Shown here piece after piece: positions 31,901 to 45,260 of a stretch of DNA of 64,000 nt; position 1 is the stretch's first letter, and the number at the start of each line of letters is the position of its first letter. The notes below the pieces were generated by a model. That model was not told where the DNA came from. It ran no database searches and saw only the letters and a list, made by a program, of their open reading frames with translations. The stretch is from Hysterangium stoloniferum. Lineage: Eukaryota > Basidiomycota > Agaricomycetes > Hysterangiales > Hysterangiaceae. The stretch spans positions 62,001-126,000 of the forward strand of contig WHVD01000110.1 in the NCBI GenBank assembly GCA_015178975.1, written 5' to 3'. The position numbers and the translations under genes were made by a program.

Positions 31901-33723
31901 CTACAAGGACTTTTGAAGACTAAGCCGTAGTACCACACAACAGAAGAATGTCAACTGCTCTACTGAGATCGGTGCCCTTTCGACGAATCTGGATCAATAC
32001 GCCCAATGCTTCACAAGGCATATCGCAAGGAACTGAACCACTGCTGGTTCTCGCACTATGTCGGGCATTGCCTGTTTTCATTGAAATCTACTAGAAGGAA
32101 GCAGTTATTTCAGAATATTGGAAAGTTTCTTTGCTGGGGATCCTAACCCGCGCTGGACAGCAAGAAAACCCATATGTCACAGGTGAGTTGACCAAGTTCT
32201 ATAGCGAGTACTATTGTCTCCATAGAACTCCATATAGAGCTTTCTCCCGCTTTTGGAAGTTTTTGTGGTATACGTGCCCGGGAGTATGAGGTAGGTCCCA
32301 ATGTCGCTCTGGGATCTGTTAAACAAGCAACGCGAACAACTTGGGGTGATGGAGGGTGCGTTATAGATAGTCTGAAATGTTGGACAGGCAGCAATGTCCC
32401 ACTGCAGGAGTGCCTCCTTGCATTTCACAAGGCGGATTGCCGTTACCTCCAGCCTTCCATCCTGTGAAAGAGACCATGTTTCTATGCTCTTGTGGGTTGC
32501 TCAGGGTTCACACTTCATAAATAAGCTTCTTGCTGACTGCCTTTTCACTTTACGATCTTTACATCCTTATATGACTATCCAACGGGCAGTCTTGAAAAAA
32601 CTTCGGAATTTGTCAGCGTCTACGTGGCCACCAGAGAGGTGCATTGGAAGAGTTATTAGAAAAAGAAACAGAAACCGTCGATTCTCTCGTGTTACCTTTA
32701 CCTTCACTACAAATTTTCACCTGGATGATCGGACAATGAGCCCCTTTTCTACAAGGCCATGTAGAGGTTTCTGAATGGGGTCGCTACTGTCACTAGTCTT
32801 ACATCTACAAGCCTGTTTTGACGTGGGGCGAGCGCAATGTATCGAACAATTAGTTCGCAGTGTCGCGGTTGTGTTATGAGTGAGTATAATCATGGTTCTT
32901 TGTTAGCTGCCAAGTGTCACATCCGAAAAGGCGTATCATACGAAACAACTAGTACTAGTGTTTGAGTATGATCGATCATCCGTTGAATGTGATCAGTAGT
33001 TTTGGACAACGCCAGGGGTTAGACAGCTATAGGGTCACTGACAGAGCGACTAGGCGCCAACCAGACAAACTTGAGATTGAATTTTAGACACACCTAGCAT
33101 CATCGAATCCGAATAATACTATATCCAGTGTGTGCTGCTGATACTCACAGGTTGCTCACAGAGTACAAGTGGCGAGAGCTGGTCTGACAATCATACGCTC
33201 CAATGTTGACTGTTAGAAGTGATGTCCGGGTTTTATAGAAGATCCCAATTACGGATTCAGAAGAGCAAAGATGACCGTAATTTTCTCCCCGGCACTCGTG
33301 CGGAGGTCGCCCAAGCGCTCAGGAAACTTTTTGGGTATAGTCTCTATGTCAAGTAATCATTCTAGTACTTAGTATATTAGTAGGGGCACAAGAATATTAT
33401 TATTTATTAACTATCAAACACCTGGGGGCCGTCAAATAGTACTTAGTAGCCGGTTATGAGGAGAGAAATGTTCATGACTGATCAATAATAATACAAGATT
33501 CTCACTTTTGTATCAGCATTGGAAGAAAGATGGTATCTGTCGAAGTGCCAATAAAAGCGGGACGGTTTGTCGTTAATAGTGAGGCTCGATATTAATGTAC
33601 TCATTGTACTGCAGAGCCACAGTTACGGTGTTGATTTTATTGACCGAATATAGCGTGTTTCTTAGGTCTTCTGTAATGGGTGTACATTGGCATAGCAGAA
33701 TGGAACTGACTTGAATCAGGTAC
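28991..33723. other. 4.7-kb gene-poor stretch
   Basis: The first 200 bases keep an open frame (VETRLFQCIVW ... PNNLELLVEIREC, to a tag at about 29188) that could be a missed exon of the TEA gene. Beyond this I see scattered frames under 130 codons with no recognised motif. A 14-nt hairpin gtcccccgaagggac near 30160 and T-runs near 30870 and 30970 are the only local structures noted. Confidence 0.4.
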
Positions 33724-33737
33724 TCTCTCAGTTGATT

Positions 33738-34734
33738 TTTTTTTAAAATACATTTGTATACCGCATCGCATAACGCAGATACATAGCGGTTGGGAGCAGG
33801 TACCCTAATGGTAGGTGGATAGGTATGTAGGTAATAGGGCGAGTAGGTGTAGGTATGCGGGTCAATTGTAGAGTGGGGGGAGGGTGAGAGGGCAAAGGAA
33901 AAAGAAGAGAAAAGAAAAAGGGAAGAACCGGGGGGGCTACGTCTTGCCAAAGGCGTTAGAGGCGTCAATGAATTTTCCTGGAGCGGTGAGCCCTTTATGG
34001 GTTCTGAGGATGGCGGAGGGGGACAGGTCCTGAGAGGCGTCGATTAGGAGGTGGCGGTGTTCCTCATATAGAGGGTACTCGGTCAAGATGTGGAGGCGGG
34101 ACTGGATGGCCGCTGTGCCACAGGGGCAGGATGAGGGTAGGTCAGGGAGAAATCGGCGGTAGTACTCGCCAAAGAAACCATGGCTGACGATGGCCTGGAC
34201 GATGCGAGTGTGGATATGGCGGGGCCCTCCATATTCCTTGTGGAACTTCGACAGTTGCAAGGCGGGCGTTTGTGGAGGGCCATGGCAGCAAGGTTGGTGT
34301 GGGGGAGGTGAAGCCAATCCTTGCGCCAGTGCTTCAGAGCGCGAGCTTTCGCACGCTCCAGGGCCCAAGAGGTGGTGGAATGGAGGAGGGGGTGGAAGTT
34401 GACCGCCTCTTTCGCAAGGGTGTCAGCCTCCTCGTTGCCATGGAAGCCGTGGTGCCCAGGGATCCAGGAGAGGGAGACGCGGCGGGAAGGGTCCGATAGT
34501 AGTGAGTCAATGTGTTTCCAAAATATAATGGAAGCACCCTGGGCAGGGTGGTCTGAGAGGTCGTCAATGGACTTCAGAGCCGCTTGGTTATCGGAGAAGA
34601 ATAGGAAGTGCTTGATTTCGGGAAGGTCAGGGGGATGACGGGCAAAGCAGCGCAGGCGCTTGCTAGGGCAAACATCTCGGCATCGTAGATGCCTGCCCGT
34701 TTGCCCAGGCCGATTTGATGCTTTCGGATGGGGG
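33738..34734 (-). mobile_element. 5'-truncated non-LTR (LINE) copy, RNase H end
   Basis: The minus strand encodes the C-terminal part of a LINE polyprotein. An RNase H domain (GLGKRAGIYDAEMFALASA, FSDNQAALKSIDDL, WIPGHHGFHGNEEADTLAKE) is followed by the terminal zinc-knuckle-like segment FLPDLPSSCPCG...HILTEYPLYEEHRHL and a stop at 33937. A frameshift near 34265 breaks it. The copy ends in a T-run at 33736-33745 (poly(A) on its own strand) and is flanked by the 14-bp duplication tctctcagttgatt (33724-33737 and 34735-34748). These are the marks of target-primed insertion. Confidence 0.9.
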
Positions 34735-34748
34735 TCTCTCAGTTGATT

Positions 34749-36516
34749 GAAATTGAAGGATTATACGGAGCGTATCCTGTATACATGCTTAACATAGCCC
34801 GGCGTTGTAATGGGTGATATCAATCACCTGCAACTGAAGTATTCTTGAGTACCAAAAATAAACTATAGAAATAGGTTATTATTAATGAGAGGGATCACTG
34901 GGAATCATACAAGATGAGTCAGAAAACTACATAATCCGGGTTAGTACATGACTGAGTGTCATCGAATTTAAAATGGGTGCACACAAATGAGATGATCTGA
35001 CAACGATAAGAAACGGCTTCCAACGAGAAAGAACTTGTAGGTTACCACAGGTGCTTGTAATAGTCTGTGGCAGATCCGCGTCTGTCCAGTGTTCCAGTCT
35101 TGTGAAATTTGCAAAGGGGTATCCGAGGGGCATGTCGTAAGGAAAGAAAACTGTAGTGTAATGAACCCTCTGTTGGTCTCCGGATTGCTAGGTATTATGT
35201 TTATGTCTTGTAACGGATTAGTGGCAGTTTGTTGGGGCGCATCTAGGAACGAGTGACATTTCTATTGACATCTATCACAAGGGGTTCACTATACATGTCA
35301 GCAAGCAAATGTTCTTCTCTGTCATTCAAAAAAAAAGTACGATGCTGAGCTTAAAATTTGTGGGACTGACTATATGAGTCCATTTTGCTAGGATGATCCC
35401 TGACTTTGAGGCTGCGCTTGAGTTTATCTAGGAGTTATCTTATAGTTCATCGAAATATCTCACATTCTGGGTTGGGTCGAACGTCAGAGAAGGAATGAGT
35501 TATGTAAGGCGTGTCTTTATTACTCGAAGTTTGTGGGAGACCTGGGCTATTATTACGTACAAGTGGGTGGTTTTACATTTGAGAAGAGTCAAGATTATCA
35601 AAGTGATCATAACAAGTAGAATACCGCATAAATGATATTGTTGTCATGCAGATAAGTTTGTAATCCACGCGTTTTAGACAATTATAGCGCTTTCTGAAGC
35701 ATGCAATTTTCTACCTTTATACCATTAGAATCCATTTGCCATAAACAATAAATGCTTCAGGCATTATCTAGACGAAGAGGGATTATGAGAATATTGTACA
35801 GGGGGGTAGGAAGAGAACGGAATTCTGGGTCGTGGCTTGACTCTAGTGTGACCTCTTCCCTTAACCTTACGTCTTTCCTTCTGTAGAGTGGCTCTCGTCC
35901 TGCTGGTCCGACAGGTGGATATTAAATCCTTCTCTTCGATATATCACAACCATAGAGCCGTATGTTGCATCCAACATGCAGACAAATAGCTTGAGGCTAG
36001 CTTTCTGGCCTCGATCTGCCGTGGGGTTCAGGGTGCTTGTGTGTGAATTATGTTCATATATTATTATTGTGCCGCAGGGTATAGGTGAAGCGGTTAAGAT
36101 AAACGTGCTTACATCATTTTTGTAATGGGTGAGTGGTAATCGGAGTTGGGGGAGCCGCCTTAACTGAATGCAAGCTATATATACCCGACTTTCTCAGCGT
36201 AGCCGAGCTAGAATTCCTTTGGTTTTGGACGAAAATCAACAATAATTACAATGGTCTGATGATTATAGGGCGGTATATATGCCTTGGGGTTGAAATACGA
36301 AAGCTTATATTTTGATTGTACATTTTTAGCATGTTTTAAGCCTGATACAGCATGAACCCTCTGGGTACTGCCGGGAAACCGGAACCGATGCAATACATGC
36401 CGACTCCCGAGGACATGTTGACAAGATTTGAAGATGGTCATCTATATTACAACACATAAGAGGTCTAGTTATCACTGCACAACGCCATTCCTCTTAGGCT
36501 TTCGTTCACGACCAGC
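34749..36516. other. 1.8-kb spacer without a gene
   Basis: Right flank of the LINE insertion through to the transporter start. No coding or RNA feature is supported. The stretch is AT-rich, and the last few hundred bases presumably include the transporter promoter. Confidence 0.45.
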
Positions 36517-38462
36517 ATGACCACTCCTGTCAATTCCATTCCAATCCCTCCTGTCAATTCCGAGACTGAGAAATCCTTAGATACCCTCACAGACTCATCA
36601 TGTATCTCTCCAGGACTTAGGAACACCATGCCAGCAACCACGATTTCTGCAGCAGAATCAATCCTCAAACATTCAGAGCCCGAGGGACCTGAATCTCCAG
36701 AACCGGAACAGGAAACTGAAGAGAAGCAGAGCAAAGAAGCTTGGGATGTTGATCCGGCAAATCCTCGAAATTGGAGTCAAAAAAGAAAATGGAAGAACGT
36801 CGCGATTGTTAGCCTCTATACCTTCATCGCGTTTGTGGGACAATTTATATCCAATGTTTAACTTTGTTAATATTATTTTCTCCTCTCTTAGTCCTTTAGC
36901 TTCGAGTATGATGGCCCCTGGACTGGCCGCAATAGGAGACCATTACAACATACGGAATCCATCGCTAATCGCTCTTTCCCTGAGTATTTACCTTCTCGCC
37001 TTCGCTCTTGGTCCTCTGTTAATCGCTCCACTATCGGAAATATATGGTCGGACATGGGTGTTGCATATCTCCAACTTTGTCTTCGTGGCCTTTACTTTCG
37101 GCTGCATATTTGCACCGAATAGTGGCGCGTTGATCATATTCCGTTTCCTTAGTATGTTTTTGTACTCTGGGTTTGCTGCCTAACTAAAGATTATCCTAGG
37201 TGGTATTGGTGGCTCAACGCCAGTGTCAACAGGGGGTGGTAGTGTCAGCGACTTGTTCGATGTCAACGAAAGAAGTACCGCCATGTCAGTCTATTCCATG
37301 GGCCCCTTAGTGGGCCCTGTTCTTGGCCCGATCGCAGGTAGATGTTATTTATTTCCATATTATTCTAGCCACCTCCCTCACTATCTTCCTCAGGTGGATT
37401 CATAGTGAAAACGATTGGCTTCAAGTGGATATTTATCGTGCTCACAATTGTTGGTGCTGTTGGTTCTCTGATTGCCATCCCGCTATTGGAGGAGACATAT
37501 GCGCCCGTTATCAAGGCGAGACTCGCAAATATTAGGACGGCGGATGTTGAAACTGCGTCGGGCACAGATGTTGAAGTGCCAGTCAAGCCATCACTGACGG
37601 AAACTTTACGTTTAAACATGGCTCGGCCATTTATGCTCTTCACGCACAGTCTCATCTGTTTCATACTGTCCCTCTACATGGCTCTGTGAGTCAGCTTCTG
37701 CTATGGTATTCCCTATTAAATCATGATAACCGACTTTTGGGGGTATCCTTGTCTATAGCATTTATGGATACCTTTATCTGATGTTCACCACATTCCCGAT
37801 GCTGTTCAGTGAAGTCTATGGATGGGGGCCGGGGGTGTCAGGCTTGGCCTATCTCGGTCCTGGGATTGGGTTTTTCACTGCAACTGCCGTGGGGTCCTCA
37901 CTCCTCTCCAAAATTTACGTAAAGGCAAGTCATGATCACATCTCATGTCTTGATCCTCGGCTTATGGTTTCATCAGTTATCAGCCGGAAGTGGCGGAAAA
38001 GGAAAACCTGAATACCGTATTCCCTTAATGATCTTAGGAAGTTTCTTTGTCCCCATTGGTCTTTTCTGGTATGGCTGGTCGGCTGAGGCGCATATACACT
38101 GGATAATGCCTATCATCGGCGCTGGTATCTTCGTATGTCGTTTATTTAGACCCGCGTCGCAAGCTTTCTCATTAACCATGTTTATACAGTCGGGTGGTAT
38201 GATGTTCGTCTACCTTCCAATTCAACTGTACCTTGTCGATGCTTTCACATACGCTGCTTCCGCCCTTGCTGCTGCTTCTGTTTTACGTGCCCTCTTTGGC
38301 TTTGTGTTTCCATTGTTCGGAGAGGATATGTTTGCAACGCTAGGATTTGGAGGTGGCAATTCGTTACTGGGTGGTCTGGCAATTGTGACGGGCATTCCGT
38401 TTCCGATATTTTTATACTTCAGGGGGGAGGAGATGCGTTTGCGGAATCCACTTAACCGGTAA
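36517..38462 (+). CDS. MFS transporter, drug:H+ antiporter (DHA1) type
   Basis: An integral membrane transporter of the major facilitator superfamily with about 12 predicted membrane segments. A 95-residue acidic/Ser-rich cytosolic N-terminus precedes the WDVDPANPRNWSQKRKWKN motif that opens fungal DHA1 proteins. Seen next are SSMMAPGLAAIGDHY, the motif A-like LLIAPLSEIYGR and GPLVGPVLGPIAG (motif C-like). A central loop (about 37510-37620) and the second six-helix half follow. Introns: 36831-36891, 37152-37199, about 37338-37393, about 37685-37758, and a GC-AG intron at 37925-37976 (gcaagt...catcag). It ends at tag-free taa 38460-38462. Substrate is unknown; related proteins export drugs or polyamines at the plasma membrane. 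Confidence 0.88.
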
Positions 38463-38853
38463 CATGTTGTATTTGGGGTAGGGTTCTAAGCTATTTTTGC
38501 ACACAATATGTGATCCCCAAGCAACAATCATGATCAATGGCTTCTTATGTCATTGTATTGTACTTCGGACCATGATACTTTATCAACCATGCATAATATG
38601 TCTTTTGTTTGTTACATATTGTTGGTGCATAGAGCGACGATTTCAATTACATAAGTAAGTTCTGGTGGAAAAATTAAGGTAGTTGGTGGATATGCGTACA
38701 CAACATTAATTCCATTTCTTTTAGCAGTGAGGGATTCAAGGACATTTATCGCCTAGATCGCATCTGTATAGTATTGAGAGGTAGGGAGGAGATCGGCTGG
38801 TCAGCTGGAGGAACAGTTATAATTAGAAAAGTTATATAGGCCACAACTTAAGC
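38463..38853. other. Spacer downstream of the transporter
   Basis: AT-rich 3' flank with no gene seen. It ends at the left target duplication of the poly(A) retroposon. Confidence 0.5.
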
Positions 38854-38865
38854 TCACGTGAGCTG

Positions 38866-38868
<3 letters not shown>

Positions 38869-38898
<30 letters not shown>

Positions 38899-39421
38899 AT
38901 ATATTTATATCCCGCTTCAAGCAACAATGGCTAACTGCGGCTAGGGGGTGAAAAGGCCCCCAGAGAAACTATGCTACGGTGGTACGAAGTTCCGAGTGAG
39001 CTACGTGTGCGGAAGGGATTTTAGTAAGCAAAGGGGGGGCATGTTGATATATACATGGTATAGAGCTGAGGCCTTGAGGCCTTGGGCCGAAGCCCCAAGA
39101 AAAGCCCGAGATCCTGCTAGCAGGCGTCGACAAGGGCTGCAGGCATACCGAAGTCTTGCATTGCTAGTGCATAGGTGAATGCTGGAGTCGGAGGTGGGTA
39201 GGAAGGGTAGACCGCTGCCAGGCAACAGTCATGGTTGGTAGGTGCCAGTGACGTTCCGCAGACGACACTGGTGCGCGGCTGAAGGCTGCCGACTTTGACA
39301 GAGCAGTGAATTCAGAGGTCCCCAAACCTGTTCACTGTCATCCGCCTCTCCGCCCCTCACCACGAGCACTGGGGGCCCCAACCCCAGAGGCAGGTGGTGG
39401 TCACGGAACAAGAGAGCCTTG
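38869..39421 (-). mobile_element. Non-coding poly(A) retroposon (SINE-like or truncated LINE tail)
   Basis: The target duplication tcacgtgagctgca lies at 38854-38867 and 39422-39435. Right after the left copy is a run of 30 T (38868-38897), a poly(A) tail on the minus strand. The roughly 525-bp body is GC-rich and has no protein motif. A tRNA A-box-like tagctcactcgg (minus strand, about 38992-39003) is present, but no convincing B box follows. It may be a SINE or the 3' end of an unrelated LINE. The insertion ends only 51 bp before the alpha-mannosidase ATG. Confidence 0.75.
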
Positions 39422-39472
39422 TCACGTGAGCTGCATCCATCTTCGACAGCCTTGACAAAGCCTAAACACGAA

Positions 39473-42400
39473 ATGCAGCATCTCCAGCAGCAGCAGCAGC
39501 AACATCATGGTCATTATCATTCCTCAGACTACCCTGAGCTTAACTTCTCTCCGGGCAACAAATGGGTCAAGAGCCTCACACAGGTACGTTGTACATTACT
39601 TTACTATGAGTAGTTTCTCAAACCGGATGTATTGATAGGGGCGTTTGAACTCGATGACGGGAGGACATTTTGCGAGTGTAAACTTGACGAGTGTGCTCTA
39701 CTTGGAGAGGCTGGATGATGCAGCGCATGTGACGTTGCGAGTCTGGAGTGCACCTGGGCGAACAAAGCCATCGTTTCCGGAAGCGATGAAACAGAATTTT
39801 AAACCTGCGAAGAAAGGTGATCAATTTGGGCCATCATGTAGGTGTATTTTTTCTGTCTTTGTTGAGCAAAGTTATATTAACGCAACCGGTAGGGGTGAGA
39901 TCTCACGCTGCGGCCGCTCCATGTTTGATCTTGGTTTATAAACCTTCCCTATAGACGAACCATTGGTGGAAGGTCAAGATTAATATTCCCGCTAGCTTCT
40001 CCAAGTACGAGAGGGTTCAATGTAAGTTGTTGAATCGCGAATTACCGGGGAAGTCGTTAATAGATTCATGTAGTCGAGTTTGACCCAGGATGCGAGGTGT
40101 GCAGTTCTATATTAAGGGATTTACAGTCGATTATATGAGTAAACTAGGCTATGATATTTACCACAGATGGTACTCCTGTTCAAGGTGGGCTACAGTAATT
40201 TCACGATTATATGCATCTTGTAGCATCTTTCTTTATCAGGTATCACTGGTGGGTATGGAGGCGATCGTCGTGTCGAATATATCATTCCCAAGGAAGCGCG
40301 CAAAAAGGGAACTTATGAGTTTGTCATCGAGCAGAGCTGCAATGGCATGTTTGGTGTTCCGTGGGATGGTGATAGTATTAGTCCGCCTGATATGAACCGC
40401 TATTATACCGTAGGTCGTCCAGTTATATGTTAGATGTTCTGTCAGTCATATTATTCTTCGTAGCTCGCTTCTGCGGACATTGTTGTGCCTAATCAAGACG
40501 CATGGCACCTCATGTGGGACTTCGAAACTCTTAAGCAGATTGTGTCAAACGTTTCTGGCAATACCCCACTGCAAAATAAGGCGTTGGTCGTTGCAAACTC
40601 TATTATGAACGTGTTTGACAATAATGACACGACATCGATTCCCAAAGCGCGCAAGTTGGCGGAGGAGGTTTTTGGGGAGGCTTGGGCCGAGAAGGGGGAT
40701 GCGGTATACCAGGAGGGTGATGCGAGGGAACGGATTTATGGTATTGGGCATTGTCATATTGATACGGCTTGGTGAGTACCAAGATCATGGCCATCCGTTA
40801 TGGCCACTGGCAACTTAGCGCTTTTGTTTGTTTGAAGGCTTTGGCCTTACTCTTCTACACAACAGAAGGTCGCGCGTTCATGGTCGACACAGGTACGAGT
40901 TTGAAGACGGGTTATAAGCTCTAATCTCGAATTATTTATGTAGATTGATCTGATGGAACGGTATCCCGAACATCGCTTTGCTTGCAGTTCGGCGCAGCAG
41001 TACAAATGGCTTGAGCAGGTGAATATCATTTCCTTTGGCTGTCTTTTATATCATCACTGACCTCTATTACAGTTGTATCCTCCTTTGTTCACTCGTGTCA
41101 AAGAGAAGATTGTGTCTGGGCAGTTCCACCCCGTCGGCGGTCAATGGCTGGAGTCTGATGGCAACATGCCTTCTGGTGAGGCATTTGCGAGGCAGTTTAT
41201 TTTTGGCCAGCGATACTTCCAGTCGAGGTTTGGTGTGCGGTGTGGTGCGTCATCTTCTCATGTATAGTACGCAATCTACTGATAATTCTCATGTGTAGAA
41301 ACTGCGTGGTTGCCGGATTCGTTTGGGTTGAATGGAGCTTTGCCGCAGGTATCGTATATGCATTTTATTTTCGGAATAGTCTATTCTCACTAGATGTCTA
41401 GTTGATTAGGAGTGCTGGCATGAAGTTCTTTTTCACTCAGAAATTATCTTGGTAGGTTACCTCTCGACCTGTTGGGGTCATGGTCAAACCTTTTATACTC
41501 TTTTCTCAGGAATAACATGTAAGTCCTATATCCAAAGCTCAGTGATTCCGCCTGATTCGAGCGTATTAGCAATGTCTTCCCTCATTCTACATTTAACTGG
41601 GTAGGCATCGATGGCACACAAGTCTTATGTGTAAGTGGACGTGCGAGTTATGGCTAGCGGAATGCATCAATTATTAATAAATGTATCATTAGCATATGAC
41701 ACCAGTTGGTAAGGACGAAGGTTATACTTTTCAATATGCGGGTTTTTGAATCTGTCCAGATACATACACGTCCCAAGCGACTGTGGGCGATGTTCTCAAA
41801 GGAGTCACGAATAATAAGGTTTGTTTGATCAAATTATACACTCTACAGAGTCTCAATCTACTGTAGAATCTTGAATCACAATCAAGAGCGCTTCTGGTAT
41901 TTGGCAATGGCGACGGTGGAGGGGGCCCTCTTGCACCAATGCTCGAAAACGTGAGTCGTTAGTCATCAATGACATGACACGGGGTTTGTGAATAACATAG
42001 TGTAATTAGCTTCGTCGTATCCGGGCTGCTGCCAATGTCGACCGGGACCTCCCGATTGTGAGCATGGGTAAGAGTGTTGATGATTTCTTCCGTGACATCG
42101 ATGGGGATACGAAACATGGGAAGATATTGCCTAACTGGCAAGTGGATCTGTCTATACCATAGACGTCGACTGTGACTCATATTTCAATATCTAGGCATGG
42201 CGAGTTATACCTTGAGGCAAGTTATTTCACAGTTTAATGTCATCTCATCTGATATGTTTTGTAGTTTCACCGTGGAACATATACCAGCCATGGTAAATTG
42301 TCAATATTTGTTATGAATATGGCCCGCTGACCTATTTTCTCCCCATAGGATCGATTAAGAAGGGTAACCGCAAGTCGGAGATCCTCTTGCGTGATATTGA

Positions 42401-44760
42401 GGTATAGAAAGTTGTATTAGTATTAGTAGAGATGTTTCCTCATTAATTCCATTCAGCATATGGCTACGTTGGCTTCTCTGTACAAGAATGGAGGCTATGT
42501 ATATCCGCAGTCGACGATCAACGAACTTTGGGAAAATGTCTTACTGAACCAATGTAAGTGAAGAAAGCTTCTATGACGTTTTCCTAACCCATCTCTCAAT
42601 GCACAGTCCATGACGGTGAGTATCTAGCGTTTGCGACTCATCAACTGATTTGGGAACCCTTCAACTTTCTGTGTAGTTCTACCCGGTTCTGCCATGTGGG
42701 CGACATATCACTATAACTCATCTGTGATGTTTGACTGAACTACATTTAGTGGTATGGTATACGAGGACGCCGAGAAGATCTATGCTCGTGTTGCCAAGGA
42801 CGGAGGAGTGCTTCTTGAAGCTGCCTTCAAGGCTTTAATGCCGAAATCAATTCCTATATCTCTTGATAAACCTTTGCAGACCACTTTGAACGGCAAGATT
42901 ATTGCGTATAATACCACTCCATTTGCTAGGCTCGATGTTGTACAAGTCCCACTTAGCGGTTCAGGCGGAAATAAGCTCAAGGCTGAAGTAGTTCAAATTG
43001 CGAAAGGCGGCAACTCAGGCTTCATACTCGTGGATGCGACGTCCGCACCAGGTCCCGCAACGGCGAGAGGCCTTTATGTAGATGTCCAACCAGCAACTGG
43101 CGAGCTTCACTTTACCTCACATCTGTGAAAACATTGTTAATTATGTATTATGTTTGGCAGCTCAAGCGCATGCTGACGGCCGATTTATACTTATGAACTC
43201 CCATGTCATACTCACCATTACTGATGGTCGTATTACCAGTCTCATAGATGTGGCAGAGAAGTACGCATATCGTTTACTTCTATTGCTGGTACACGTAACA
43301 ATTGATTCAATACTCAGGCGAGAGTTGGTGCCTTCTGGATCTACTGGTGGACTGATCATCTACCAAGATCGCCCCAACTACTGGGATGCATGGGGTGAGG
43401 ATGCGGTGACCCATTCCGGAACATTTTCCCTATTTTGATGCTTTTTCTTTCTTAGACGTTGAGATACATCATTTGGAAACTCCCAATCCTCTTAAATTCA
43501 CAAACATGACGGTCACCGAAAATGGCCCAATTCGGGCATCTATAGCCGCGGAGACTGTGTATGGCAAGAGCACTATTAAAACCACGGTATGTTAACTCCC
43601 TATAGCAGAAGCGGTTCACTAAATAGTTTTTGTAGATTTCTTTGGATGCTATAGCTGGTAATGAACATCTAATAACCTCCTAAACCCAGGATGCCGATAC
43701 ATTTAATTTCAGCTACCGTTATGGCAAAATCGCGATCCTATGTTCGCTTCGAGGCTGAGGTGGACTGGCATGAGAGGCATATGTTCTTAAAATGTAAGTT
43801 ATTCTCTTGGTTGCCGGATTATTCTCACATAATACCCGAATTAGTCGAAATCCCATTGAACATTCACAATGATAATGCTACTTATGAAGTTCCATTTGGT
43901 TTCGTTCAACGGCCTACATACAAAAATACAACACTTGATATAGCCAAATTCGAAGTTTGTGCCCATAAGGTTAGCGTTCGGCCATTTCATACCCTTCTAC
44001 TGCTGATTCCGGTAAAAAGTACGCTGATCTAAGCGAGTACGGCTACGGTGTTGCAATTCTTTCAGAATCGAAGTATGGATTCGCGACTCGCGGGAATATC
44101 ATGGCTATCTCGCTGCTTCGTGCAGCGACTGCTCCAGACGCTGACCAAGATCAAGGTAATCGTTTCCCCTAAACTACACATGGAGCGATATAAATCGTAT
44201 TGTTTGTTCAGGCAAGCACCAATTCTCTTGGGCCGTCCTTCCCCACGTGGGACACTTCCTGGCATCAGACGTTCCTTCCGCGGCGTACTTATTCAACTCG
44301 CCTTTATATGGTAATTTTCCATCGGTTTGGATATTAAGCGTCCTCACGCGATATGTCAGTGCGGTATTTACCGGATGAGTCTCGCGACAAGTCTCGCCAG
44401 CTTCCAAAAACACCTTTTACAATAACAGGTGCCCCTAATGTCATACTGGACACAATCAAGCGCAGCGACGACGAGGATTTCAGCGGGAAGAGTACCGCGT
44501 CGAGCACCGTGATTCTTCGATTATACGAGGCATTCGGTGGGCACGCTACGGCACAGCTCAATATCGCAGGAAACATCGATGTCTCAAAGGCGGCGTTAAC
44601 TAACCTGTTAGAGGACGATCTGGAAGACTTACAGGTCGCTAGCGCGGTCGACAGAAAATCTGTGTCTTCTATCACGATACCTATGCGTGGATTTCAAGTT
44701 GTTACTGTGAAACTGGTGATTTCTTCGGCTACTTGGACGGCCTCCTCAGCCGGCAGGTGA
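39473..44760 (+). CDS. GH38 alpha-mannosidase (vacuolar AMS1-like)
   Basis: A long, intron-rich gene (over 20 short introns) for a glycoside hydrolase family 38 alpha-mannosidase of about 1,080 residues. The start MQHLQQQQQQHHGHYH precedes the AMS1-like segment YPELNFSPGNKWVKSLT. Catalytic region: GIGHCHIDTAWLWPY (zinc ligands His and Asp, about 40741-40860); ACSSAQQYKWLEQLYP; and ETAWLPDSFGLNGALPQL with the nucleophile Asp (about 41300-41349). Later come SQATVGDVL, FGNGDGGGGP, NELWENVLLNQFHDVLPGS, and the C-terminal beta-sandwich with YQDRPNYWDAWDVE. Known family role: trimming free oligomannosides in vacuole or cytosol. The end is less certain: the last exon as read stops at 44760, though a further splice near 44717 is possible. 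A retroposon sits just upstream of the start. Confidence 0.87.
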
Positions 44761-45260
44761 GATAACCAGATACGAGTCCAGCGATACTTGTTTATTACTA
44801 CCATTAGGTCAAGTGGGGAGTGGACACTCGTTTAAGTTGTATGACAATCATGTGAATGAGCCGATTGATACCGTTGTTTCTTGGAATGGAAGTGTGCAAT
44901 TTCCATGTAATACAATTTCTTGACGTTCTCTTCAAGTTCCGTAGAGCAATAAAGATAAAATTTCGTGTGCTTGTAATATCGCCTTAATTAACAATTAGGT
45001 CCACCGGCGCTAATTCTTTTGTTTATGCAACACTGTTCTTTCCCACCGCCGCCGACGACATCGAGACCTCAAGCGTAAGAACGTCGGATTGTCTTCACGT
45101 TAACGAGCTGCATAGGACGATTTATCACGACCACAGTCTACCATTACTGCTATATGGAAGTCATCGTACTATATTCATTTCGGAACATTTAACCTGTGTG
45201 TCTGGCATTCATATTAATGGGCATCGGATCGTCTAATGCTGCACTTGAAAGCCAATAGCA
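44761..45260. other. Intergenic between mannosidase and OXR1
   Basis: 3' flank of the mannosidase and 5' flank of the next gene. No feature beyond possible untranslated exon sequence. Confidence 0.45.

Noticed and set aside
31382-32428. Several minus-strand frames of 60-83 codons
   Set aside because: No two of them join through plausible introns and none resembles a known protein.
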